Source: Pricia antarctica (GTDB lineage Bacteria; Bacteroidota; Bacteroidia; Flavobacteriales; Flavobacteriaceae). From it: a stretch of 64,000 nt of DNA. A model generated the notes under the pieces. The model saw only the letters and a program-made list of their open reading frames with translations. It was not told the origin of the DNA and made no database searches. Every line of letters starts with the position of its first letter. The stretch's first letter is position 1. The position numbers and the translations under genes are program-made. The DNA lies in the NCBI RefSeq assembly GCF_900101815.1, contig NZ_FNAO01000004.1, positions 434,001 through 498,000 of the forward strand, given 5' to 3'. Shown piece by piece: positions 48,862 to 56,873 of the stretch.

Positions 48862-49365
48862 ATGGATACACTACAAAATCCCCGTAATACGGAATGGTTA
48901 GCACCTGAAGAGATGCACGAACAATCTAAAAGATGGTTTTCAGAACTCTCCTTTATCAAGGACGAGCAGCAGTTCTTGAACAATCTGATCCAGTCGTTCT
49001 CTATCAAACCTATTGAGGTAAAGGAATTTGCACTGATCAACGATTTTAAGATGGCGATCGCCGAGAATCAACATAGACTAATCCCTATTTTAAAGCAGGT
49101 ACAAAAACATAGGAACCAATTGGAGATTATGTTGGATAGCGTAAACCAACATGAAATGGAAAAGGCCTACAAAAAGACCCATGAAAACCTGTACAGAAAG
49201 TTGAACAAATACTTTTTGGATTATCGGACGGTCAAGGAAAGAGGGTTCGCAAAACTGACCCACATTTTGAAAAATACTAAAAAAATAGCTTTGGGCAACC
49301 CGGAATATCGGCTTAGTTCGACAGAACAACCGAAAATGCCCAAGCCCGATTTTGGAGAAGAATAA
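48862..49365 (+). CDS. Helical coiled-coil protein of unknown function
   Basis: The 167-residue protein is helical throughout (SKRWFSELSFIKDEQQFLNN; MEKAYKKTHENLYRKLNKYF) with no signal or membrane segment. Its first helix follows the same W-x-x-EL-x-F-x-x-(D/E)E-x-x-F spacing as the protein at 29066. The C-terminus is a Pro-rich tail (PKMPKPDFGEE). It heads a two-gene unit with the lipoprotein at 49416. Family not recognised. Confidence 0.7.
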   Translation: MDTLQNPRNTEWLAPEEMHEQSKRWFSELSFIKDEQQFLNNLIQSFSIKPIEVKEFALINDFKMAIAENQHRLIPILKQVQKHRNQLEIMLDSVNQHEMEKAYKKTHENLYRKLNKYFLDYRTVKERGFAKLTHILKNTKKIALGNPEYRLSSTEQPKMPKPDFGEE

Positions 49366-49415
49366 TCTAGATGCCGGCACACTTTGAAGCGTGTCGTTAA
49401 ACGTAACTCAATAAG

Positions 49416-50072
49416 ATGAAAAAACTACTATTAGTATTAACCATAGCGATTTGTGGTTGCTCCTCGGCCGAACTGGTCGAGAATTATAAAAATCCCGATA
49501 TCGTTCTCTTTGATGCCAACAAGGTGTTGGTCGTAGGAATGACCAACAGTGAGGCCGTTCGTACCGACTTTGAAAACAAACTGACCAAAGAATTCGAAAA
49601 ACGAAACGTAGAGTCCGTAAGGAGTTTGGACGTTTTTGACGTCAATTTTACCGATTCGAGAAGGACCGAAAAAGAACTGGATGCCTTCGAGGAGAGCCTT
49701 TTGGACAAAGATTTTGATGCCATTCTGCTTACCAAGATCACCGGTTCGGAGAACAAAAAGACATTAATGAGAACGATGAACGAACTGTACAAAAGTAAAG
49801 ACGGTTTCAAAGAAGATTATAGGCGCCATCAGAATATCTATTATGATGACGATTACTACCGTCAGTTCACAGTGTACCACGCCGAGACCTCGTTGTATTG
49901 TATCTGTATGGGCAAAGAGCGTTCGTTGATTTGGCGGGGAAGCATAGATATCTCTGACCCCAAGGATATTCAAAAAACTGTGGATGATTATGTGAAATTG
50001 GTCGTTCTTGCTATGGAAGAGCAAGATTTAATTTTCAGAAAACAAACGGACGATGACGTTACCGGTCTATAG
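49416..50072 (+). CDS. Lipoprotein of unknown function
   Basis: The 218-residue protein has a short signal and lipobox (AICGCSS, Cys near residue 15). A beta-alpha pattern follows (KVLVVGMTNSEAVRTDFENK; DFDAILLTKITGSENK), recalling periplasmic proteins that detect or assemble outer-membrane components, but no named family is certain. It is the last gene of the unit from 48782. Confidence 0.65.
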   Translation: MKKLLLVLTIAICGCSSAELVENYKNPDIVLFDANKVLVVGMTNSEAVRTDFENKLTKEFEKRNVESVRSLDVFDVNFTDSRRTEKELDAFEESLLDKDFDAILLTKITGSENKKTLMRTMNELYKSKDGFKEDYRRHQNIYYDDDYYRQFTVYHAETSLYCICMGKERSLIWRGSIDISDPKDIQKTVDDYVKLVVLAMEEQDLIFRKQTDDDVTGL

Positions 50073-50886
50073 TGCCAAGAATTTTGAAATTCCCTTTTTG
50101 AAGGCGGCCAACCAAGTTAAGTATAAGGTCGCTTAAATCAAAGTATTGTAGGCGTACGCTCCAACTCACGATTTTCTTCTTGGCTTTCGTAACCCTGAGA
50201 TTCTATAGATACAAGGTAGCACAGCTTGAATAATACTATTGTGATATTGGTCAGTTTCGGATGGAAAGTTCAATAGATAGGAAGAAACATCCAAATCATT
50301 TCATCTTCTTTTTTTGAGTATCAGTTGTAGCATTCGACTGCTTCTAACCTCATTAAGTTACAGCATAAATTCCGCCCGGTCATAAATTAAATCCCCAAGT
50401 CGCAGGACAAGCCCGTTTTTTCCGCAAACTCAAAGAACAGGTGGAAACTCATAACGGGAATGCAAGATTCCCGTGATTATATATCGTGGTCTTTTAAATT
50501 CGAAAAGAAATAAAAGTTAAGAATAAGGATGGTCAGAGCATTAAGCTTCTAGTCAGTAGAAGCAACAAATGTAATGTACTAGATTACTGCTGTTGCGTTA
50601 AAAAGCTTTCCATCTGCCATTTCTACAATGGCTAAAGTGTATACAAGGGGTTTTATCATTTTTCGATTTGAAATGGCTTGGGAGTTTTTTTGACAACCAC
50701 CAAAATTTCAATTTTTACAATTATCTGTATATCTGCATTTTAAAAATTAAGGGCTCCGTACATTTTACAAATGAGCCTATCTCGATATTTTAACGCTACA
50801 GTACTAATACTAGATTTATAAAAATTACGTTTTAACTTTTCATTATAAATTATTGAATTCAATATTAACCAAATCAAACCTATTTT
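50073..50886. other. Long intergenic region
   Basis: No gene is supported in these 814 bases. It contains a weak palindrome (GTGATATTGGTCAG, 50241-50254) with a minus-strand TACCTTGT at the regulon distance but no minus-strand gene to serve. It also contains a hairpin (ACGGGAAT-GCAAG-ATTCCCGT, 50454-50474) and a likely promoter box TAGATTTA (50811-50818) for the collagen-like gene. Confidence 0.35.
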
Positions 50887-51651
50887 ATGAAGATGTATTT
50901 TAAATTTATTGCAACTAGTGTAATGACCGCCACCTTCGTGTTGTCGTCCTGTTCTGTTGACGACGGAGCCGAGGGTCTTATGGGACCTCAGGGCATCCAG
51001 GGAGAACAAGGGTTTCAAGGGGAGCGAGGACTCCAAGGAGACCAAGGGGAAAAAGGAGATCCAGGTGTCGATGGCAAAGACGGTGATAACGGTACGGACG
51101 GACCGGATGGCCTGGATGGAGCCGATGGTAAAGACGGAGCCGATGGCGCGGATGGTCTAGCTGGATCAGATGGTGCAGATGGAGCCGATGGTGCTAACGG
51201 ACAAGATGGTGCTGATGGCCAGGGTGCAGAGGTAGTCGCCAGTAGTTGGATTACCTTAACGGCAAATGATTTCTTATCCTCTCAAAAACCAGATGGTATG
51301 GGTGAAATGTACGACGCTACTTATACCACTCCGCTGTTGACCCAAGAAGCTTTGGATCAGGATGTGGTTTTGGTTTATCTTAAGTTGAACTCAGGACAAA
51401 TTGTTCTAATGCCTTATGTCTACCATTCGGATGATCACATGGCAGTAGCCTATACCGCTTTCCTTGCGCAGAATAATTTGGGAATCAATATGACCCCATC
51501 ATCTTACATTTATAACAATGAATCATTAGAAATAAGCGTTAGGTTCGTTATTATTCCGGCAACCACTTTGACCCTACCGGATAAATCACTTCATAAAGAT
51601 TTTAAAAAAATGACCTACGAAGAAGTAATCAGTTATTTTAATTTACAATAA
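50887..51651 (+). CDS. Collagen-like Gly-X-Y lipoprotein
   Basis: The 254-residue protein has a lipoprotein signal (VLSSCS, Cys near residue 22). About 27 uninterrupted collagen-type triplets follow (about 33-115): first GPQGIQGEQG-type, rich in Gln and Glu, then GxDG repeats dominated by Asp and Ala (GADGADGANGQDG). A C-terminal globular domain of about 135 residues (ASSWITLTANDFL to the end) has no recognised family and may be the trimerisation head. It would be a surface-exposed triple-helical protein. DNA repeats in the triplet region could allow length variation. The gene is monocistronic, ending at a strong terminator. Confidence 0.85.
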   Translation: MKMYFKFIATSVMTATFVLSSCSVDDGAEGLMGPQGIQGEQGFQGERGLQGDQGEKGDPGVDGKDGDNGTDGPDGLDGADGKDGADGADGLAGSDGADGADGANGQDGADGQGAEVVASSWITLTANDFLSSQKPDGMGEMYDATYTTPLLTQEALDQDVVLVYLKLNSGQIVLMPYVYHSDDHMAVAYTAFLAQNNLGINMTPSSYIYNNESLEISVRFVIIPATTLTLPDKSLHKDFKKMTYEEVISYFNLQ

Positions 51652-51668
51652 GTAACGCTGGTTTTAAA

Positions 51669-51710
51669 AAAAGAGACGTTCTATCCAATTGTGGGTAGAA
51701 CGTCTCTTTT
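51669..51710 (+). terminator. Strong Rho-independent terminator
   Basis: AAGAGACGTTCTA (51671-51683) pairs with TAGAACGTCTCTT (51696-51708), a perfect 13-base-pair stem ending in a T run. It terminates the collagen-like gene. Confidence 0.92.
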
Positions 51711-52024
51711 ATACATATATCCTTCCTTATATATTCGCAATCATTATTGCCTAACTATAGACAAAACTTCTATTATTCCAATTGTTTTTAATTTTCTGAA
51801 GTATCTCCTCCAAATACCAATTCATCAAACGCTACGGAATTCGTAAAGGTGGATCAACCCAAGAACATTTGCAAAAACCCATTTTCTGGCGTTCATTCAT
51901 GTGGCTTTCGCAACAAGTATTTTCAACCCATAAATAGTGTTTGTGAGGTATGGAACCTTAAAAAGCGGTACTAAACGCAAAATTCAAATTCCGACAGTCG
52001 TTCTTGATCCACGGTTCTGGCTTG

Positions 52025-52190
52025 GGAACGGAGCGTTCCTTCCCAGCGTAGCGGGAAGGATTAGCACGGTGGAAAGCCAAAATTGGGGATTAGGTCCAAG
52101 ACGTTTAGGGAAGCGCTGCCGCCCGGAATGGAGCCTTCCCTGCCCGTCCGGTAGGCGAGCGCGAAATGGAGCGCCAATTTGCTGACCGGG
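52025..52190. repeat. GC-rich multi-hairpin element
   Basis: Successive hairpins: GGAACG-GAG-CGTTCC (52025-52039), CCTTCCC with GGGAAGG (52038-52059, inner GC-GTA-GC), GGGAAG with CTTCCC (52108-52140), and a GCGC hairpin enclosed by CCGGT and ACCGG (52148-52189). The stretch is visibly richer in G+C than its surroundings. It may be a REP-like mobile repeat, an integron-type recombination site or a structured RNA. The rest of 51711-52238 shows no gene. Confidence 0.5.
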
Positions 52191-52238
52191 TTATAAGCAG
52201 ATTTATTTTTTGTATCGTAAATTGCAATAAAAACCGTC

Positions 52239-53006
52239 ATGTGTTTTCATGCAAGAATTGTTCTGGAAGCGAAAGATATAGAGGCCCTCTATAACGTTAC
52301 GCGTTCAGTCGGGGATACCGAACCCGGTAGGTTGGTCTATAACCATGCCAACGGTTTCTCCCATCCCTTAATGTGGGCGATACCGCAGGAAAAACCCAAG
52401 CACATGACCCCAATGCTCTGGGGATTACTTCCGTTTAACAAACAAGGGGCTGACCACGAAAAATACTATCGGGATTCCATCCGTTACGGCGCCGGCCTGA
52501 ACGCACAGGCGGAAAAGCTCTTCGATTTTTATATGTACAAGCCAAGTGCTTTGACAAGGCGCTGTATTGTACCGGTCAGTGGTTTTTTCGAGCCACATAC
52601 GTGTCCCAAACCGAAAAATTTCAAGGTGCCCTTCTATTTCGAAGCGGAAGAAAGCAAATGTTTGAACCTTGCCGGTATATATTCGATTACCCCCGATAAA
52701 TATGTCTCTTTTGCGCTACTGACCAAGGAGGCGGAGCAAGGGTCGAGATACGCTAAAATCCACAATAACAAGAATCGGGACGGGGAACACCGTCAAGTGA
52801 TTCCGTTGGCGGACAATCAAATACAGGCCTGGTTATCCGATGATTTAAAGCAGGACGACGTTTACGAAATAATGGACAACGACCTCCCGGAGGATAGGTT
52901 ACAAGCATATCCAGTCAGCAAAGACCTCTTTTCCCCAAAAATAGATTCGGATAGGCCGGACATTATTAAGAAAGTCGACTATCCACAGATTCAGATTGAG
53001 TATTAA
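52239..53006 (+). CDS. yedK: SRAP (HMCES/YedK-type) abasic-site processing protein
   Basis: The 255-residue protein has Met1-Cys2 (MCFHARIVLE), whose Cys2, exposed after Met removal, is the residue that cross-links abasic DNA. Conserved SRAP blocks follow: MLWGLLPF near residue 68, NAQAEKLFD near 87 (Asn and Glu), RCIVPVSGFFEPH near 108, and AKIHNNKNRDGEHRQVIPLA with the catalytic-type His near 185. It protects abasic sites in single-stranded DNA and is commonly near SOS-type genes. Here it opens a repair module. Confidence 0.9.
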   Translation: MCFHARIVLEAKDIEALYNVTRSVGDTEPGRLVYNHANGFSHPLMWAIPQEKPKHMTPMLWGLLPFNKQGADHEKYYRDSIRYGAGLNAQAEKLFDFYMYKPSALTRRCIVPVSGFFEPHTCPKPKNFKVPFYFEAEESKCLNLAGIYSITPDKYVSFALLTKEAEQGSRYAKIHNNKNRDGEHRQVIPLADNQIQAWLSDDLKQDDVYEIMDNDLPEDRLQAYPVSKDLFSPKIDSDRPDIIKKVDYPQIQIEY

Positions 53007-53152
53007 GGTAGGTGTTTTTGGATATGTTTAGTCAACTTACGTTCAGTTATTTAGATAGTCTTCAAGCGGCCAAAACGAGCCTTCAGGCTAATTTTGTTGT
53101 TGTCTTAATCTAAAGACCCGAACTTCAAATGATACATCGCAATAAATTGTCT

Positions 53153-53160
53153 TAATTTTG
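53153..53160 (+). promoter_or_regulatory. Likely -7 box of the UvrD-like helicase gene
   Basis: TAATTTTG fits TAnnTTTG and ends 10 bases before the ATG at 53171, which implies a very short leader. Confidence 0.45.
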
Positions 53161-53170
53161 CAACTGTATT

Positions 53171-55237
53171 ATGATTTCAAAAACTTTCCAAGAAAAATTT
53201 AATCCCTCCCAACAGGCAGCGGTCAGCTTCACCGGCCAGCATGCGCTGATTCTTGCAGGTGCCGGGACGGGCAAGACACGGACCATCATCGGAAGGGCGG
53301 CATATCTAATCGAAAGTGGAGTGTCCCCTTCCAAGATCCAGATTCTGACCTTCACGAAAAAGGCCGCGAACGAAATCGTGGAACGCGTCCGATCGCAGTT
53401 CCCGGAATCTACCGCCATCAGTTTAAAAGGCTCCACGTTCCATTCCTGGTGCAACCAGTTGATCGTGAAATACCCGAACCTGTTCGGGGCGTCGACGTAT
53501 ACGGTAATCGACCAGGACGACCAGCTTTCCATCATGAAAATGGTTTGCGGGGAATATAAGGAGGACTTCGGCCGGTTACGGTTGAAGCCCCAACAGCTCA
53601 TCGACCTCTATTCCTTCGCCAGGAACACCCGGAAGAACCTTACCGAGTCCATCAGGATACTGTTGTTCAAGGATCGAAAGGACAGGGAGACCGAGTACGA
53701 AATCACCCAGCAACGTCCCTATATCGGAAACCTGCTAAAAGCCTACCAGTCAAAAAAAGGCAACAGCAAATATCTGGACTACGACGATCTTTTGCTGGCC
53801 GTATCGACACAGCTCCACCAAAACGAGGAAGCACGGCGAATACTTGCCATGGATCTGGAACATCTGCTGGTGGACGAGATGCAGGATACCAATCCCCTGC
53901 AATGGGAGCTTCTAAAACCTTTTGCCCAGGTCTGCCGCCTGTATTGTGTTGGTGACGACGCACAGTCCATCTATTCCTTCCGGGGTGCGGATTTCAGAAA
54001 CGTCCATAGCTTTAAGGAGCGGGTACCGGATTCCACCGTCCTCAAACTGAACATCAACTATCGTTCGACCCAACACATCCTTGATCTGGCCAATTGGCTA
54101 CTCGCCAGATCTCCGATCAAGTATGATAAAAAGTTGGTCTCCAATATTACGGAAGGGTCATTCCCGGTCGTCATGAACGTATCAGACCAATGGCAGGAAT
54201 CCAGTTGGGTCGCGGAGGAAATACTAAATGGTTTTCAGCAAGACGATAAATTCTTTGGTGACCACCTGGTCCTTTCAAGGTCACAATATTACACGAAGAC
54301 CCTGCAAGCGGTTTTCATCCGAAAGAAAATTCCCTTTGTCACCTACGGGGGCCGGAAATTTTTGGAAGCGGCCCATATCAAGGACGTTGTCGCGGTTCTC
54401 CGCATTCTGAACAACCCTTTCGACGAGATCGCATGGGTGCGTTTTCTTACCTTTTGGGACGGTATCGGGGACGTTCGTGCCTCAAGGGCCCTTGGTAATA
54501 TCGTTGCCGGTGACGGTTCCCGACCCATTGGCACTCTGGTCAAAGATGCCCTACCGGGACAAGATGGCGAGAAGATAGGCGATCTGATCGGCGAACTTGA
54601 GCTTTCGAAGGGCGATGTGGGCCAATTGGTCACAAAGACCTTTGAGGCCATGGAACTCGGCCTGGCCTATAAATATCGGAAGGATTGGCAGGAAAAACGT
54701 AAGGCGGACTTCGAGGTGCTCCAACTTTTGGCCAAGAGTTACGGGAGTCTTGGGGAGTTCATCGGCGAGGGCCTATTGGACAATGCCGCGAACCTGAACA
54801 AGTCCCATGTGCTGAGCGGTAGCGAGCTCAGTCCTTCCGAGGACAGAGATCACGTTATTATTTCCACTATCCATTCGGCGAAGGGATTGGAAGCGGATAC
54901 CTGTTTTGTGCTGAATGTTTCGCCCAAGGTTTTCCCGTCCACCCGAACGCTCCACGACCCGGAAGCGATCGAGGAGGATCGACGGTTGCTTTACGTGGCC
55001 CTCACAAGGGCAAAGAACAGGCTTTTTATAACGAGGAACATCGATAGTATCCAAGCCCTCACCAAAGGGGACGAGATAATAAACGAAGCAAAGGATATCC
55101 CGACGGAATCCTATTTTCTTTCTGACCTTCCCGATTCGCTGGTAGAGCAGCGGACCTATGAACATACCTTTGATAAACCCCGCGATGTCGGCACGCCGAA
55201 TACAATGGACCTGTCTTCCGGAATGGATTTCAGTTGA
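53171..55237 (+). CDS. UvrD/Rep-family superfamily 1 helicase
   Basis: The 688-residue protein has the SF1A motif set: Q-motif FNPSQQAAV near residue 9, Walker A GAGTGKTRTIIGRA near 31, TFTKKAANEIVERV near 60, Walker B VDEMQDTNPLQWELL near 234 (DEMQ in place of the usual DEFQ), VGDDAQSIYSFRGAD near 260, and in the second RecA fold IISTIHSAKGLEADT near 565 and LLYVALTRAKNRLFIT near 610. It is a 3'-5' DNA helicase of Rep size rather than RecB size. Its neighbours (SRAP, DnaQ-GIY-YIG, second DnaE) suggest a role in lesion processing. Confidence 0.92.
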   Translation: MISKTFQEKFNPSQQAAVSFTGQHALILAGAGTGKTRTIIGRAAYLIESGVSPSKIQILTFTKKAANEIVERVRSQFPESTAISLKGSTFHSWCNQLIVKYPNLFGASTYTVIDQDDQLSIMKMVCGEYKEDFGRLRLKPQQLIDLYSFARNTRKNLTESIRILLFKDRKDRETEYEITQQRPYIGNLLKAYQSKKGNSKYLDYDDLLLAVSTQLHQNEEARRILAMDLEHLLVDEMQDTNPLQWELLKPFAQVCRLYCVGDDAQSIYSFRGADFRNVHSFKERVPDSTVLKLNINYRSTQHILDLANWLLARSPIKYDKKLVSNITEGSFPVVMNVSDQWQESSWVAEEILNGFQQDDKFFGDHLVLSRSQYYTKTLQAVFIRKKIPFVTYGGRKFLEAAHIKDVVAVLRILNNPFDEIAWVRFLTFWDGIGDVRASRALGNIVAGDGSRPIGTLVKDALPGQDGEKIGDLIGELELSKGDVGQLVTKTFEAMELGLAYKYRKDWQEKRKADFEVLQLLAKSYGSLGEFIGEGLLDNAANLNKSHVLSGSELSPSEDRDHVIISTIHSAKGLEADTCFVLNVSPKVFPSTRTLHDPEAIEEDRRLLYVALTRAKNRLFITRNIDSIQALTKGDEIINEAKDIPTESYFLSDLPDSLVEQRTYEHTFDKPRDVGTPNTMDLSSGMDFS

Positions 55238-55260
55238 CCCGCATTTCGAAAGTTTACGCT

Positions 55261-56655
55261 CTACTTTACCGGAGCACCCGCTGTAGCTTCGGAAAAAACT
55301 ATCTTGACCGTACCGGGATTCGCGTTGAGGTAGCTTGCGATTATCCTTGTTGTATGATAGGTATTCCTTTTCAATATAACATAGTTCTCCACATCTTCCA
55401 AGGTCTGTACGGATTCCTCGCTGCCGAAAAAGCCATAACCCCTATACAGTCCGTCCGTCACCAGTACAAAGCTGTACTCCCCTTCCCTCCTGCCCTTTTC
55501 CATAATGGCATAGTTTAGGGGATTCCGTCCGATTTCCTCGATGGCCATGGCCGTTCTTTGGTTGTACGCCGATACATCTTCCCTTCCATCACAGATCCCG
55601 TTACACTCCGTGATCTTATAATGCGAACAGCTGCCATTTGTACGTTGCAATCCGGTGAAACGCGGACACAGGACATATTTCTCACAGATTTGCTCCAATC
55701 TGGCAACGGCCTCCTCCCTTCTCCAATAGGTGACCGTCCCCAGATCCGTAGCGGATTTCCGGTCCAGTCCGAATTGGACGATGCCCTTCCGGTTTATATA
55801 ATGTACGATACAATAGGGTGCCCTCAATTTTTTTTGGGTGGTATTGAATCTGGGATAATGCTTCTGTATCTCGTCAGCCTCGTGCAAGAGGGCGACCAGT
55901 TCGGAGCCGGATTCCACAAAATCAACCGAGGCGGTCTCTTGGCAAAGCTCGTATTCCTTTCCCTTTGCGTTATAGAAATGGCTTAGTACCCTATCCTTGA
56001 TGCGCAGCGCTTTGCCGACATAGATAATTTTCCCCTTGCCGTCCTTGAAATAATAGACCCCCGGGACCTGCGGCAGGATAGCGATGGATTCCCTCGGGAT
56101 GTTCGGTGCCAGCTCGGTCCTCCGGGCGTTCAGGCATCTATCGAATTCCGTACCGTCCGCATCCAGGTCCATCAAGCGCTGAAAAAGGATTACGGTAGCA
56201 TCCGCATCCCCCTCTGCCCTGTGCCTGTCGATCAACGGAATGCCCAATGTGGAGCAGAACCGTCCGAGACTATAGGAGAACTTCCCCGGCATCAGTTTCT
56301 TGGCAAGCTTGACAGTGCACAGTTTTTTGCGCTTAAAATCGTAGCCGAGATACCGGAACTCCGAACGCAGCACCGTGTAATCAAAGTTTACATTATGGGC
56401 CACGAATATCGCTCCTTCCGTTATCTCTACGATCCGGGCCGCTATTTCCTCGAAGAGCGGGGCTTTCCTGACCATATCATCATCGATTCCGGTGAGGCCC
56501 GTAATAAAACCGGGAATCCGTCTTTGGGGATTGACGAGTGATGTAAACTTGTCGGTTATTTTTTCACCGTTCAATCGTACGATACAAATTTCTGTAATCC
56601 GGTTGTCGCGTACTCCCTTTCCGGATGTTTCGATGTCCACTACGGTAAATTCCAT
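55261..56655 (-). CDS. DnaQ-type exonuclease fused to a GIY-YIG (UvrC-like) nuclease
   Basis: The 464-residue protein has an N-terminal DEDDh exonuclease (about 1-175): FTVVDIETSGKG (Asp/Glu), VAHNVNFDYTVL (Asp) and DRHRAEGDADATVI (His, Asp). A GIY-YIG domain follows (about 200-290): VPGVYYFKDGKGKIIYVGKA, RIKDRVLSHF, Glu near ASVDFVESGSELVALL. A Cys-containing tail completes it. This Cho-like fusion of an epsilon-type exonuclease with a UvrC-type 3' incision nuclease is known in Actinobacteria and Bacteroidota. It converges on the helicase gene and is divergent from dnaE, so incision, resection and resynthesis functions lie together. Confidence 0.9.
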   Translation of the reverse strand: MEFTVVDIETSGKGVRDNRITEICIVRLNGEKITDKFTSLVNPQRRIPGFITGLTGIDDDMVRKAPLFEEIAARIVEITEGAIFVAHNVNFDYTVLRSEFRYLGYDFKRKKLCTVKLAKKLMPGKFSYSLGRFCSTLGIPLIDRHRAEGDADATVILFQRLMDLDADGTEFDRCLNARRTELAPNIPRESIAILPQVPGVYYFKDGKGKIIYVGKALRIKDRVLSHFYNAKGKEYELCQETASVDFVESGSELVALLHEADEIQKHYPRFNTTQKKLRAPYCIVHYINRKGIVQFGLDRKSATDLGTVTYWRREEAVARLEQICEKYVLCPRFTGLQRTNGSCSHYKITECNGICDGREDVSAYNQRTAMAIEEIGRNPLNYAIMEKGRREGEYSFVLVTDGLYRGYGFFGSEESVQTLEDVENYVILKRNTYHTTRIIASYLNANPGTVKIVFSEATAGAPVK

Positions 56656-56873
56656 TTCAAATTATTTATTCACAAAATTCGGTTCCGGTTTCAAAAATAG
56701 GATAATTTCCATAATTTTGGACGATTTCCAAATCAGAAAATATTTTAATCTCATGTTGATTATGTGGGCATCCACCCTGGAGGTAAGGTCCGTAAGAAGC
56801 AATCGCAACCCGTTCAGCGGCGAACCGCCGATCGTCCTGGCCCATCGTAGACAATAGAAACCGAACCTTATCC

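Noticed and set aside
51120-51225. GATGGNGCN-type DNA repeats as a CRISPR or satellite array
   Set aside because: They are in frame and encode Gly-X-Y collagen triplets; no spacer-repeat structure.
51937-52185. 82-residue plus-strand ORF across the hairpin element
   Set aside because: Composition follows the GC-rich hairpins; no start-site support and no family.
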